Made by a program: the position numbers and the translations under genes | Notes under the pieces: model-generated | What the model saw: only the letters and a program-made list of their open reading frames with translations | What the model was told of the DNA's origin: nothing | Databases searched by the model: none | Part shown: positions 44,200-53,608 of the stretch, one piece after another | Layout of the letters: every line of letters starts with the position of its first letter | How positions within the stretch are numbered: the first letter of the stretch is position 1 | Source of the DNA: Pseudomonas sp. R5-89-07 | GTDB taxonomy: Bacteria; Pseudomonadota; Gammaproteobacteria; Pseudomonadales; Pseudomonadaceae | Direction of reading: 5' to 3' | NCBI RefSeq assembly: GCF_003851685.1 | Contig: NZ_CP027727.1 | Location: 4,154,001-4,218,000 of the forward strand | DNA: 64,000 bases

Positions 44200-45918
44200 T
44201 TATGCCAGAGCCTTCCAGCAAAACTCCACGCAGACACTGCGCCCGCCGTCGGACCAGCGTACATCGCTGCTCAGTTGACGCACCAGGCTCAAGCCGCGAC
44301 CGGACAGACGGTCGATATCCAACGGCCGCGCGAGCACCTGATCAACATCGAAACCCAGCCCGCTGTCTTCGATACGCAAAGTCAACCTGCCACCCGTCAC
44401 GGTCGGTTCCACCTGCACATGCACCCGGATGTAACCGTGGCTCAGGTTCGCCAGCCGTTCGTTGCGCTGCTGATAATACTGCGCAAAGCCCTGGGCATCG
44501 CGCTTGAGCTGCGAATCCAGGCCCAGTACGCCATGCTCCAGTGCATTGGAATACAACTCCGCCATCACGCTGTAAAGCGCCCCGCCCTGCTCACGCAGGC
44601 CATGGACCTCCAGCAGCAGTTGCAGCAGGTAGGGCAGTGGGTTGTAGCTTTTGAGCGTCTGCGCGCGAAATTCGAAGCTCACCGACCAGTCCAGCGGGCA
44701 CGACTGGCCGCTGTCGGTATACATCGGCTCGGCCGCACGCAACGGCTGGTCGGCCTGCAAGGTGATCTCCACCATGCTGACGTCATCCCGGGCGCGGCCA
44801 CGGAACGCCGCCAGCGCCTGCTCGATATCCTCGAACAACCGGTCGGGCTCACGGTTGGCGGCGAACACTTGTTGCAAACGCTCGGCGCCGAACAGCTGCT
44901 CGTTGGCGTCGGCCGTATCCAGCACCCCATCGGACAGCAAAAACACCCGGTCGCCCAAGGCCATCGGCCAGACCTCGGTACTGTCATCGAAGGCGCGCGC
45001 CGAGAGCACTCCCAACGGCAGATGTCGCGATATCAGCGCGGTGCGTTGGCCCGTGGCGACGTCATGCACATACCCCTCGGGCATGCCGCCATTCCACACT
45101 TCCACCACCCGCCGCTGTGGGCTCAGGCACAACAGCGTCGCGCAGCAGAACATGTCCACCGGCAGGATGCGCTTAAGCTTGGCATTCATTTCCCGCAGGA
45201 TCTGCGTCAGGCCATAACCCTTGGCGGTCATGCCATAGAACACCTCGGCCAGGGGCATGGCACCGATAGCGGCCGGCAAACCGTGGCCGGTGAAATCGCC
45301 GAGCAGCACGTGCATGTCGCCGGACGGCGTGTAGGCCGCCAGCAGCAAATCACCATTGAACAGCGCATAGGGTGATTGCAGGTAGCGGATATTCGGCGCC
45401 GCGTTGATGCAACCCGAATGCGCGACTTTGTCGAAGACCGCCTTGGCCGCACGCTGTTCATGCAGCAGGTAGTCGTGGTGCCGGGCGATCAGGTCACGCT
45501 GTTGCAACACCGTGGCCTGCAAGCGGCGCAGACGGTCCATGGCGTTGATCTTGGCGGCCAGGATCAGCGGATTGTAGGGTTTGGGCAGGAAGTCATCGCC
45601 GCCGGCATCCAGGCATTGAGCCAGGGCTTCGCTTTCACGCAACGAGGTGAGGAAGATGATCGGCACCAGCGCCTCGCCCGCCAATTGCTTGATCTGCCGT
45701 GCCGCTTCGAAGCCGTCCATCACCGGCATCAGGGCATCCATCAGCACCAGTTGCGGTCGCTCAAGGGCGAACACCTCTGTGGCCTCTACGCCGTTCCTGG
45801 CGGTGAGTACCTGGTGACCCTGACGCCGGATAATCGTCGACAGCAACAGCAGATCGGCGGCGCTGTCCTCGGCGATCAGGATCGTCAGCGGCTCGAGGAC
45901 AGGGGCCAGGAAGCTCAA
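44200..45918 (-). CDS. hsbR: Response regulator with PP2C phosphatase and kinase domains, HsbR
   Basis: A 572-residue three-domain regulator. The receiver domain has ILIAEDSAADLLLL and the phospho-site LVLMDALMPVMDG. A PP2C/SpoIIE-type phosphatase follows, with LLGDFTGHGLPAAIGAMPLAE, LLSDGVLDT and ARDDVSMVEI. The C-terminal HATPase domain (AELYSNALEHGVLG, EDSGLGFD) resembles anti-sigma kinases. It would both phosphorylate and dephosphorylate HsbA according to HptB input. The stop codon of hsbA overlaps its start by four bases. Confidence 0.88.
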   Translation of the reverse strand: MSFLAPVLEPLTILIAEDSAADLLLLSTIIRRQGHQVLTARNGVEATEVFALERPQLVLMDALMPVMDGFEAARQIKQLAGEALVPIIFLTSLRESEALAQCLDAGGDDFLPKPYNPLILAAKINAMDRLRRLQATVLQQRDLIARHHDYLLHEQRAAKAVFDKVAHSGCINAAPNIRYLQSPYALFNGDLLLAAYTPSGDMHVLLGDFTGHGLPAAIGAMPLAEVFYGMTAKGYGLTQILREMNAKLKRILPVDMFCCATLLCLSPQRRVVEVWNGGMPEGYVHDVATGQRTALISRHLPLGVLSARAFDDSTEVWPMALGDRVFLLSDGVLDTADANEQLFGAERLQQVFAANREPDRLFEDIEQALAAFRGRARDDVSMVEITLQADQPLRAAEPMYTDSGQSCPLDWSVSFEFRAQTLKSYNPLPYLLQLLLEVHGLREQGGALYSVMAELYSNALEHGVLGLDSQLKRDAQGFAQYYQQRNERLANLSHGYIRVHVQVEPTVTGGRLTLRIEDSGLGFDVDQVLARPLDIDRLSGRGLSLVRQLSSDVRWSDGGRSVCVEFCWKALA

Positions 45919-46220
45919 CTTAAATCAAACAGTTTGTCGAAGTTGGAGATGGCGAGGATCTTGCGCACGTCGGCGTTGCTGTTGATCACGCGGACTTCTG
46001 CGTCATCACCACCGGCATGGTCGCGCAGCAGCAGAAGCATGCCCAGGGCCGAGCTGTCCATATACGTGGTTTCCTTGAGGTCCACGACGTACAACTCAGG
46101 CACTTTGTAAAACCGCTCGTAGGCATCACGAAATGCCTGGTGGCTGCCGAAATCGAATCGACCCCTGATTGCGATCGTCAACTTCGTCCCGTCCAGGGAT
46201 ACTTCTGACTCGATTGACAT
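45915..46220 (-). CDS. hsbA: STAS-domain anti-anti-sigma factor HsbA
   Basis: A 101-residue STAS protein with the phosphorylatable serine in TTYMDSSALGMLLLL. In P. aeruginosa unphosphorylated HsbA binds the anti-sigma factor FlgM, and phosphorylated HsbA binds the diguanylate cyclase HsbD, switching between swimming and sessile life. It overlaps hsbR by four bases. A REPIN separates it from fliJ. Confidence 0.87.
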   Translation of the reverse strand: MSIESEVSLDGTKLTIAIRGRFDFGSHQAFRDAYERFYKVPELYVVDLKETTYMDSSALGMLLLLRDHAGGDDAEVRVINSNADVRKILAISNFDKLFDLS

Positions 46221-46298
46221 GTGACTGCTTCCTTGTCGTTGGCACTAGACACAAGGTGTAGCAGCTGAACCTGATGTGAGCAACACAGCAGTTCAAAT

Positions 46299-46384
46299 GT
46301 GGGAGGGGGCTTGCCCCCGATAGCGGTGTATCAGCAATGAATTTATTGGCTGACACACTGCATCGGGGGCAAGCCCCCTCCCAC
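46299..46384. repeat. REPIN between hsbA and fliJ
   Basis: Well-conserved inverted pair of the GTGGGAGGGGGCTTGCCCCC family. Its right arm ends within three bases of the fliJ stop codon. Confidence 0.87.
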
Positions 46385-46386
46385 AT

Positions 46387-46836
46387 TTAGAACTGTTCCT
46401 GGCGGGGAAGGCGCTGTGACAGCTCATCGAGCAGCTTCTGCTCACGCTTATCCTCGAGGGCCCGTGCTTCGTCGAGATAGCGCTGCACCAGCTTGCGCAA
46501 CCCTTCGACGCGGGCGAACGCCGCTTGCCAGCTTTCGCGGGCTTTATCGAGGTTGTTCTGGTGCCAGGCCAGACTCTGGCGCTGTTGGCCGACGGCGGTT
46601 TCCAGTTGATTGAGAAAGCCCTGGTACCCCATCAGCCACTGGCCCGACACGCCCTTGCTGCCGCGCTCGATCCACTGCTGCTGGTATTCGCTGCGAAAGC
46701 TCTCAAGGTCGCCCAGCTTGCTTTCCGCCAGGCGCACCTGGCCCTGGAAATAGCCCAGGCGCTGCACGGCGGTCTTTTCGGCCTTTTCGGCCATTTCCAC
46801 CACCGGGGCCAGGCGCGCAGCACGGCTGTTGGCCAT
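46387..46836 (-). CDS. fliJ: Flagellar export protein FliJ
   Basis: A 149-residue coiled-coil protein rich in Glu, Gln, Lys and Arg (AEKAEKTAVQRLGYFQGQ), with no membrane segment. FliJ activates export gating with the FliI ATPase. It follows fliI by three bases. Confidence 0.9.
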   Translation of the reverse strand: MANSRAARLAPVVEMAEKAEKTAVQRLGYFQGQVRLAESKLGDLESFRSEYQQQWIERGSKGVSGQWLMGYQGFLNQLETAVGQQRQSLAWHQNNLDKARESWQAAFARVEGLRKLVQRYLDEARALEDKREQKLLDELSQRLPRQEQF

Positions 46837-46839
46837 GGC

Positions 46840-48198
46840 TTAGCCGCCTGGCGCCGGGGCGAAGATGGACTGCAGATGCGCTTCGCTTTCGCCCATGCTG
46901 ATCTTGTCGTTAAGGCCCTGACGCAGGTAGGTCACCAATTGCGGTTGCAGGGCAATCGCCAGGTCGGTCTCGCGATCGCCGCCGGCCACGTAGGCGCCGA
47001 CGCTGATCAGGTCGCGGCTCTGCTGATAACGCGACCACAACTGCTTGAAGTATTGCGCGCGGGCCATGTGCTCCGGCGTGACCACCGCCGGCATCACCCG
47101 GCTGATGGACGCCTCGATGTCGATGGCCGGGTAATGCCCTTCTTCGGCCAGGCGCCGCGACAGCACGATGTGCCCATCGAGCACGCCCCGCGCCGAGTCG
47201 GCAATCGGGTCCTGCTGGTCGTCGCCTTCGGACAACACCGTATAGAACGCGGTGATCGAACCGCCGCCGGCCTCGGCATTACCCGCCCGCTCCACCAGCT
47301 TGGGCAGCTTGGCGAACACCGACGGCGGATAACCCTTGGTCGCCGGCGGCTCGCCGATGGCCAGGGCGATCTCGCGCTGGGCCTGGGCGAAACGAGTGAG
47401 CGAGTCCATCAGCAACAGGACATTCTTGCCCTTGTCGCGAAAATATTCGGCGATGCGCGTGCAGTACATGGCCGCACGCAAGCGCATCAGCGGGGCATCA
47501 TCCGCTGGGGAAGCCACCACCACCGAGCGCTTGAGCCCTTCTTCACCGAGGCTGTGTTCGATGAATTCCTTGACCTCACGGCCACGCTCGCCGATCAGCC
47601 CGACCACAATGATGTCGGCTTCGGTAAAACGCGTCATCATGCCCAGCAACACCGATTTACCCACACCGGTACCGGCGAACAGGCCCAGGCGCTGGCCTCG
47701 ACCGACCGTCAATAAACCGTTGATGCTGCGAATACCCACGTCCAGTGGCACGCTGATGGGGTTACGGTTGAGCGGGTTGATCGTAGGGCCGTCCATCGGC
47801 ACCCAGTCCTCGGCCTTCATGCCGCCCTTGCCGTCCAGCGCGCGGCCGGCGCCGTCGAGCACGCGGCCGAGCATGCTCATGCCCATCGGCAAGCGCCCGG
47901 TGTCGGCCAATGGCACCACGCGGGCACCGGGGGCGATACCGGCGAGGCTGCCCACCGGCATCAGGAAGATCTTGTTGCCGGAAAAACCCATCACTTCGGC
48001 TTCGACCTGCACCGGGTGGTAGCTGTCATCGTTGATCACCATGCAACGGCTGCCCATGGCGGCACGCAAGCCCTCGGCTTCGAGGGTCAGGCCGACCATG
48101 CGCAACAGGCGCCCTTCCAGGATCGGCTGGCCGGGCAACTCAGTGGCCTCGGCGTAGCTGCCCAGGCGCTTGGCGAAGCTGGTGCGATCAAGGCGCAT
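46840..48198 (-). CDS. fliI: Flagellum-specific ATPase FliI
   Basis: A 452-residue F1-beta-like ATPase of the export apparatus. Walker A is [15 protein letters not shown] near residue 172; [14 protein letters not shown] and [16 protein letters not shown] (Walker B) follow. It starts at the ATG inside the 3' end of fliH (11-base overlap), because [12 protein letters not shown] matches the known N-terminus. Confidence 0.95.
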   Translation of the reverse strand: MRLDRTSFAKRLGSYAEATELPGQPILEGRLLRMVGLTLEAEGLRAAMGSRCMVINDDSYHPVQVEAEVMGFSGNKIFLMPVGSLAGIAPGARVVPLADTGRLPMGMSMLGRVLDGAGRALDGKGGMKAEDWVPMDGPTINPLNRNPISVPLDVGIRSINGLLTVGRGQRLGLFAGTGVGKSVLLGMMTRFTEADIIVVGLIGERGREVKEFIEHSLGEEGLKRSVVVASPADDAPLMRLRAAMYCTRIAEYFRDKGKNVLLLMDSLTRFAQAQREIALAIGEPPATKGYPPSVFAKLPKLVERAGNAEAGGGSITAFYTVLSEGDDQQDPIADSARGVLDGHIVLSRRLAEEGHYPAIDIEASISRVMPAVVTPEHMARAQYFKQLWSRYQQSRDLISVGAYVAGGDRETDLAIALQPQLVTYLRQGLNDKISMGESEAHLQSIFAPAPGG

Positions 48199-48952
48199 CG
48201 CTGGCGTCCAGGTCAACGCTGATATCGGCTTGGGCGGGGTTCAATGCCTGCTCGTGCTGTTGGTCCAGCAACTTGGCCATGATCTGGCTGATGCGGGTTT
48301 CCACTGTGGCATCGATGCGGCTGTGCTCGGTCTCGACGCGGCAGCCACCCGGCTGCAGCGAAGCGTCCTCGACGATGCGCCAGGTTTCTTCATGGCGCTC
48401 GCGCAAGGCTTTGACCTGCTCGAAATCCTGCGGGTTGATGTACAGGCGCACATTGCCGACACCCAGGGGCAGCAGCTTGAGGGCTTCGCGCATCACGCTT
48501 TCAATCTGGCTCGAATCAAGCACCAGTTCACGCTGGATCACCTGGCGCGCGATGTGCTGCACCAGGCCGACCATGGCCTTTTCCAGTTGCGAGTCCTGCT
48601 CGGCAATCGGCTCGAACAGGCTGCCCATCAAGCGCTCGAGGCTGGCCAGCTTACCGCCGAGGGCTTCTTCGGCTTCCTGGCGGACCTTGAGGGTGGAGCT
48701 GCGAAAGCCATCTTTTTCACCGGCCGCAAACCCTTCGTTGTAAGCCTCCTGGCGGATCGCTTCCAACTCTTCAAGGGTCAGTGGCTGGACTTCCTCCAGC
48801 GGCACTTCTTCCATCTGCGCCGGCGGCTCTTCCACCGGTTCAGGCTCAGGCTCCGGCACGTGGGGGTCGAAGCTGGGCAACGACCAGATGTCGAACCCGC
48901 CGACATCCCGCGCGCGAATCAGATCGCTGGGCGTCTCATCTTTGTTCGACAT
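48188..48952 (-). CDS. fliH: Flagellar assembly protein FliH
   Basis: A 254-residue regulator of FliI. The N-terminus is Pro/Glu-rich ([17 protein letters not shown]), followed by a helical stalk with Gly-containing repeats ([18 protein letters not shown]) and a globular C-terminal domain ([15 protein letters not shown]). It lies between fliG and fliI. Confidence 0.93.
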   Translation of the reverse strand: MSNKDETPSDLIRARDVGGFDIWSLPSFDPHVPEPEPEPVEEPPAQMEEVPLEEVQPLTLEELEAIRQEAYNEGFAAGEKDGFRSSTLKVRQEAEEALGGKLASLERLMGSLFEPIAEQDSQLEKAMVGLVQHIARQVIQRELVLDSSQIESVMREALKLLPLGVGNVRLYINPQDFEQVKALRERHEETWRIVEDASLQPGGCRVETEHSRIDATVETRISQIMAKLLDQQHEQALNPAQADISVDLDASDAP

Positions 48953-48962
48953 GCAGGGCGCC

Positions 48963-49979
48963 TTAGATCATTTCTTCGCCGCCCTTCCCGCCGAGAACGA
49001 TTTCTCCGGCTTCGGCCATACGGCGGGCAATGGTGAGGATTTCTTTCTGCGCGGTCTCCACGTCGCTGACGCGCACCGGGCCTTTGGCTTCCAGGTCGTC
49101 GCGCAACAGTTCGGAGGCACGCTTGGACATGTTCTTGAAGATCTTTTCCTTGACGCCTTCGTCCGAGCCCTTGAGGGCCAGCACCAGCACGTCGGACGAC
49201 ACTTCGCGCAGCAACGCCTGGATGCCACGGTCGTCGACATCGGCGAGGTTGTTGAACACGAACATCAGGTCTTCGATCTGGCCGGACAGGGTGTCGTCGA
49301 TCTCGCGGATCGAGTCCATCAACTGGCCTTCGACCGAGCTGTCGAGGAAGTTCATGATGTCGGCGGCACGCTTGATCCCGCCCAGGGTGGTGCGCGAGGC
49401 GTTCGAGTTGCCGGAGAACTGTTTCTCCAGAATCGTGTTGAGTTCCTTCAAGGCGGCCGGCTGCACGGTGTTCAACGAAGACACGCGCAGGATGATGTCC
49501 AGGCGCACTTTATGGTCGAAGTGGCCGAGCACTTCACCCGCCTGGTCCGGGTCCAGGTAGGCCACGACGATGGCCTGGATCTGCGGGTGTTCGTAGCGGA
49601 TCACGTCGGCGACCGCGCGCGGCTCCATCCACTTGAGGCTGTCCAGGCCACTGGTGTTGCCGCCCAGCAGGATGCGGTCGATCAGGCCGTTGGCCTTGTC
49701 TTCGCCCAGGGCCGAAGTGAGCATTTTGCGGATATAGCTGTCGGAGCCGACGCCCAGGCTGGTCTGGTCGCCGACGATCTCGACGAACTCGCTCATCACC
49801 TGTTCGACTTGCTCGCGGTGCACGTTGCGCATCTGCGCCATGGCCACGCCGACGCGCTGGACCTCTTTGGGGCCCATGTGGCGCAGCACTTGGGCGGCGT
49901 CGGTTTCGCCCAACGACAGCAGCAACACGGCAGCTTTGTCGACCCGGGAGAGCTTGGCAACAGCGACTCGATCATTCAT
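48963..49979 (-). CDS. fliG: Flagellar motor switch protein FliG
   Basis: A 338-residue C-ring protein that contacts the stator. The N-terminal domain starts SRVDKAAVLLLSLGE. The EHPQ motif is RYEHPQIQAIVVAYLD. The C-terminal torque domain includes VDDRGIQALLREVSSDVLV and SKRASELLRDDLEAKGPVR (in NMSKRASELLRDDLEA). It overlaps fliF by eight bases. Confidence 0.96.
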   Translation of the reverse strand: MNDRVAVAKLSRVDKAAVLLLSLGETDAAQVLRHMGPKEVQRVGVAMAQMRNVHREQVEQVMSEFVEIVGDQTSLGVGSDSYIRKMLTSALGEDKANGLIDRILLGGNTSGLDSLKWMEPRAVADVIRYEHPQIQAIVVAYLDPDQAGEVLGHFDHKVRLDIILRVSSLNTVQPAALKELNTILEKQFSGNSNASRTTLGGIKRAADIMNFLDSSVEGQLMDSIREIDDTLSGQIEDLMFVFNNLADVDDRGIQALLREVSSDVLVLALKGSDEGVKEKIFKNMSKRASELLRDDLEAKGPVRVSDVETAQKEILTIARRMAEAGEIVLGGKGGEEMI

Positions 49980-51747
49980 CAGCGTTAATCCACTCTTTCA
50001 CGACCTGGGCCACACGGCCCGGGTCTTCTGCCACCAGACTCTTGATTGCGTTCAACTGAGCGTCATAGCCTTCGCTCGGGCTTGGCAACAGGATGCTTTG
50101 CGGGCCGCCCAGGCTGACGCGGTCGTTGGCCAGTTCGCCGTCCAGACCACCCATGCCGCCCAGTTCCACGTCGCCACCGGCCAGGGCCAGTTGCTTCTTG
50201 CCGTTACCGGTGATGTTGTTGAGCACCGGGCGCAGCACGCCAAACACCAGTACCAGGATGAACATCACACCCAGCACTTGCTTGACGATGTCCCAGAACC
50301 ACGGCTGGGTGTAGAACGCCGGGTCGGCGATCACTTCGCCGCGCTCGGCAGAGAACGGCATGTTGATCACGCTGACGCTGTCGCCACGGCTGGCGTCGAA
50401 GCCAACGGCGTCCTGCACCAGGCGGGTGAAGCGTGCCAATTCGTCGGCGCTCCAAGGCGCGCGGGTGACGGCGCCGTCAGCGGCGTTAACCTTGACCTGG
50501 TCATCGACCACCACCGACACCGACAGGCGATTGATCTTGCCCTGCTGCTGCTTGGTGTGGCTGATGGAACGGTCGAGTTCGAAGTTCTTGGTGGACTGGT
50601 TACGCTTGTCCGCCGGGTAAGGCGCGAGCATCGGCTGGCCGGTGGCCGGGTCCATGATCTGCTGACCATTGGCGTCCAGCAGCGGTTGGCCGGCCGCAAT
50701 CGCGCCAGCGGTGGCAGCGGCGCCGCCGGTGGTTTGCGGTGCTGACGCCGGGGCCGGCGGCTGGTTGCTCAGGGCCCCCGGTACGCCTTGCGGGCCATTA
50801 CTGGCAGTGCGTTGCTCGCTGGTGGACTGCTCGCTGCGCAGGGCGGGCTGGTCCGGGTTGAATTGTTCGGACGTCGATTCCACGGCGCTGAAGTCTACGT
50901 CAGCGGACACTTCAGCCTTGTAGCGGTCGTTGCCCAGCACCGGTTGCAGGATGTTGTGCACGCGCTGGGTGAGCATGCTTTCCATGCGACGGCTGTAGTC
51001 GAACTGCTTGCCGGCCTGGGTCAGCGCGGAGTTTTCGGCCATGTCGGAGAGCAGGTTACCCTTCTGGTCGACCACGGTGATTTGCGACTTGCTCAACTCT
51101 GGCACGCTGGTGGCCACCAGGTTGACGATCGCCAGCACCTGGCCTGGCTCCAGGGAGCGGCCGGAAAACAGTTCGACCAATACCGAGGCGCTTGGCTTGC
51201 GCTCATCACGCACGAACACCGAGCTTTTCGGAATGGCCAGGTGCACGCGGGCACCCTTGACGTTGTTCAAGCTGGAAATGGTCCGCGCCAGTTCGCCTTC
51301 CAGGCCGCGACGGTAGCGGGTGGCTTCCATGAACTGGCTGGTGCCCAGCCCCTGGTCCTTGTCGAGGATTTCAAAGCCGATATTGCTGTCGGACGGCGTC
51401 ACGCCGGCGGCCGCCAGTTTCATCCGTGCACGCGCCACATCATCGGCCTTGACCAGCAAGGCGCCGGAGTTGGGCTCTACGGTGTAGGCGATGTCGGCGG
51501 CGGCGAGGGTTTCCATGATCTGTTTGGAATCCATGCCCGCCAGGCTGCCGTACAGCGGCCGGTAATCAGGCTGCTGCGACCACAACACCACGGCAAAACC
51601 AATCGCCACGCTCGCCGCCAGGCCGACCATCAGGCCCACCTGACGCAGCATGGTCATTTCCGAGAGGTTTTCCAGGAACGACAGGCCAAACAGCGGCGGC
51701 TTGCCGTCTGTCTTGGCGGGTACGTTGTCCACGACTGCTTCTGCCAT
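49972..51747 (-). CDS. fliF: Flagellar MS-ring protein FliF
   Basis: A 591-residue MS-ring subunit with two membrane helices: near residue 37 (VGLMVGLAASVAIGFAVVLW) and near 478 (VLGVMFILVLVFGVLRPV). The large periplasmic domain includes LARTISSLNNVKGARVHLAI. A low-complexity Ala/Pro/Gly insert spans about residues 320-350. The C-terminal tail DPGRVAQVVKEWINADE binds FliG. Confidence 0.95.
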   Translation of the reverse strand: MAEAVVDNVPAKTDGKPPLFGLSFLENLSEMTMLRQVGLMVGLAASVAIGFAVVLWSQQPDYRPLYGSLAGMDSKQIMETLAAADIAYTVEPNSGALLVKADDVARARMKLAAAGVTPSDSNIGFEILDKDQGLGTSQFMEATRYRRGLEGELARTISSLNNVKGARVHLAIPKSSVFVRDERKPSASVLVELFSGRSLEPGQVLAIVNLVATSVPELSKSQITVVDQKGNLLSDMAENSALTQAGKQFDYSRRMESMLTQRVHNILQPVLGNDRYKAEVSADVDFSAVESTSEQFNPDQPALRSEQSTSEQRTASNGPQGVPGALSNQPPAPASAPQTTGGAAATAGAIAAGQPLLDANGQQIMDPATGQPMLAPYPADKRNQSTKNFELDRSISHTKQQQGKINRLSVSVVVDDQVKVNAADGAVTRAPWSADELARFTRLVQDAVGFDASRGDSVSVINMPFSAERGEVIADPAFYTQPWFWDIVKQVLGVMFILVLVFGVLRPVLNNITGNGKKQLALAGGDVELGGMGGLDGELANDRVSLGGPQSILLPSPSEGYDAQLNAIKSLVAEDPGRVAQVVKEWINADE

Positions 51748-51763
51748 GACTTAAATCTCGCCC

Positions 51764-52093
51764 TTAAACCGGCATCTGCATGATGTCTTGATAAGCCTGA
51801 ACCAGCTTGTTACGCACTTGGGTCAAGGCCTGGAAGGAAACACTGGCCTTTTGCGAGGCGACCATCACATCGGTGAGGTCCACGCCGCTTTTACCGATCT
51901 CGAACGCGGTCGCCAACTGGCTGGAGGCCTGCTGGGTATCACTGACTTTATTGATTGCCTGACCGAGCATGTCGGCAAAATTGCTTTGGCCCAATTCCGG
52001 CGCTGGCGCGACGGATTTCGGCTGAGCCATGGCATCCATTTGCATGGAGCGCATATCCAACATCAACCGATTGAACTCAATACCCTGGCTCAT
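51764..52093 (-). CDS. fliE: Flagellar basal-body protein FliE
   Basis: A 109-residue protein joining MS ring and rod. Motifs are [52 protein letters not shown] (in blocks) and the final MPV. First gene of fliEFGHIJ, with a sigma-54 site about 62 bases upstream. Confidence 0.94.
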   Translation of the reverse strand: MSQGIEFNRLMLDMRSMQMDAMAQPKSVAPAPELGQSNFADMLGQAINKVSDTQQASSQLATAFEIGKSGVDLTDVMVASQKASVSFQALTQVRNKLVQAYQDIMQMPV

Positions 52094-52154
52094 GAACTTC
52101 TCTCTCCGACGACCCGCAATTTTTTGACACTACGCAGCGGTTACTAGGGGTGGT

Positions 52155-52170
52155 AGCAACAAGGGTGCCA
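52155..52170 (-). promoter_or_regulatory. Sigma-54 promoter of fliE operon
   Basis: On the minus strand TGGCACC-CTTG-TTGCT matches the consensus at all key bases. The fliE operon is FleR/sigma-54 dependent in P. aeruginosa. Confidence 0.85.
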
Positions 52171-52224
52171 GCTCCGTGGCGATTCGTAAGAAAAGGCGAC
52201 AAACCTTGTCAGCCTAGGTTCTGC

Positions 52225-53601
52225 TCAGGTGGCGAAGAGATACGCTTCCACATCCATCCCGGCGTCGCGCATCTGCGCCAGCTTGTAGCGCAGGGTGCGC
52301 GGGCTGATGCCGAGACGCTCGGCCGCTTCTTTGCGGCGGCCGCGCTCGGCGCGCAGGGTGTCGATGATCATCTGGAATTCGCGGCGACGCAGGTCATCGC
52401 CCAGGGCGCCGGCCGATTCTGCTTCGGCAAGCACCGCTGCCGGCGCCAGGCTCGGCAACGGCGCCACGCCATTGCCCAGGGCCAGGCAGAAATCCTGGGG
52501 CTGGATCAAGCCGCCTTGCTGCAGGATCAGGGCGCGCTGGATCGCGTTGTCCAGCTCGCGCACATTGCCCGGCCATGGATAACCGACCAGGCAGGCCTGG
52601 GCCTCGGCCGACAGCCGCGCCTGGGCGTGCTTCATTTTCTTGACGTGGTTGTTCAGCAGGCGCTCGGCCAGGGGAATGATATCGGCGGGGCGCTCGCGCA
52701 ACGGGCGCCAGGCCAGCGGAAACACCGACAGGCGATAGAACAGATCTTCGCGAAACCGCCCCGCCGCCACTTCGCCCGTCAGGTCGCGGTTGGTCGTGGC
52801 GACCACGCGGATATCCAGCTGGATCGGCTTGCGTGCGCCCACCCGCTCCACTTCGCGCTCCTGCAACACACGCAGCAGCTTGGCTTGCAGACCCAGGGGC
52901 ATTTCCGAAATTTCGTCGAGCAGAATGGTGCCGCCGTCGGCTTGTTCGAACTTGCCGGCCTGGGCCGCGATGGCGCCGGTGAACGAGCCCTTTTCATGGC
53001 CGAACAGCGTGGCTTCGAGCATGTTGTCCGGGATCGCTGCGCAGTTGATCGCGATAAACGGCTGCCGGGCCCGGCTCGATTGCTGGTGGATATAGCGCGC
53101 CAACACTTCCTTGCCAGTGCCGGACTCGCCAGAGATCAATACGGTGGAGTCACTGCGCGCCACACGGGCCGCCAGATCCAGCAGTTGCGCGCTGGCCGGC
53201 TCGAAGGCAATCGGACCGTCGCCCTCCCCCGCCGAAATCACGCCCAGGGCATGCCTGGCCACCAGTTCGATCAGCGCCTTGGGCTCGAACGGCTTGACCA
53301 GGTAATCCGCAGCCCCTTGACGCATGGCGTCCACGGCCCGCTCCACCGCGCCATGGGCGGTCATCAGCAGTACCGGCAATTGCGGCTGGCGCGCACGCAA
53401 CAGGCCGAGCAACTGGTGGCCGTCCATGCCGGGCATGTTCACATCGCTGACCACCAGGCTGAACGCCTCCTGCTCCACCGCCTCCAAGGCCTCCTCGGCT
53501 GAGCCGACCGCGCGGTAGTCATGGCCCGCCAACAGCAGCGTGTCAGCCAATGCTTCACGCAGGGCGCGATCGTCTTCAACCAATAAAACCTTGATAGTCA
53601 T
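52225..53601 (-). CDS. fleR: Sigma-54 response regulator FleR
   Basis: A 458-residue NtrC-family activator of mid-tier flagellar genes. The receiver domain has VLLVEDDRALREAL and the phospho-site LVVSDVNMPGMDG. The AAA+ domain has Walker [10 protein letters not shown] and the sigma-54 contact loop GSFTGA, a Ser variant of the usual GAFTGA. The Fis-type helix-turn-helix at the C-terminus is AAERLGISPRTLRYKLAQM. It follows fleS by seven bases. Confidence 0.94.
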   Translation of the reverse strand: MTIKVLLVEDDRALREALADTLLLAGHDYRAVGSAEEALEAVEQEAFSLVVSDVNMPGMDGHQLLGLLRARQPQLPVLLMTAHGAVERAVDAMRQGAADYLVKPFEPKALIELVARHALGVISAGEGDGPIAFEPASAQLLDLAARVARSDSTVLISGESGTGKEVLARYIHQQSSRARQPFIAINCAAIPDNMLEATLFGHEKGSFTGAIAAQAGKFEQADGGTILLDEISEMPLGLQAKLLRVLQEREVERVGARKPIQLDIRVVATTNRDLTGEVAAGRFREDLFYRLSVFPLAWRPLRERPADIIPLAERLLNNHVKKMKHAQARLSAEAQACLVGYPWPGNVRELDNAIQRALILQQGGLIQPQDFCLALGNGVAPLPSLAPAAVLAEAESAGALGDDLRRREFQMIIDTLRAERGRRKEAAERLGISPRTLRYKLAQMRDAGMDVEAYLFAT

Positions 53602-53608
53602 GTCCCTT

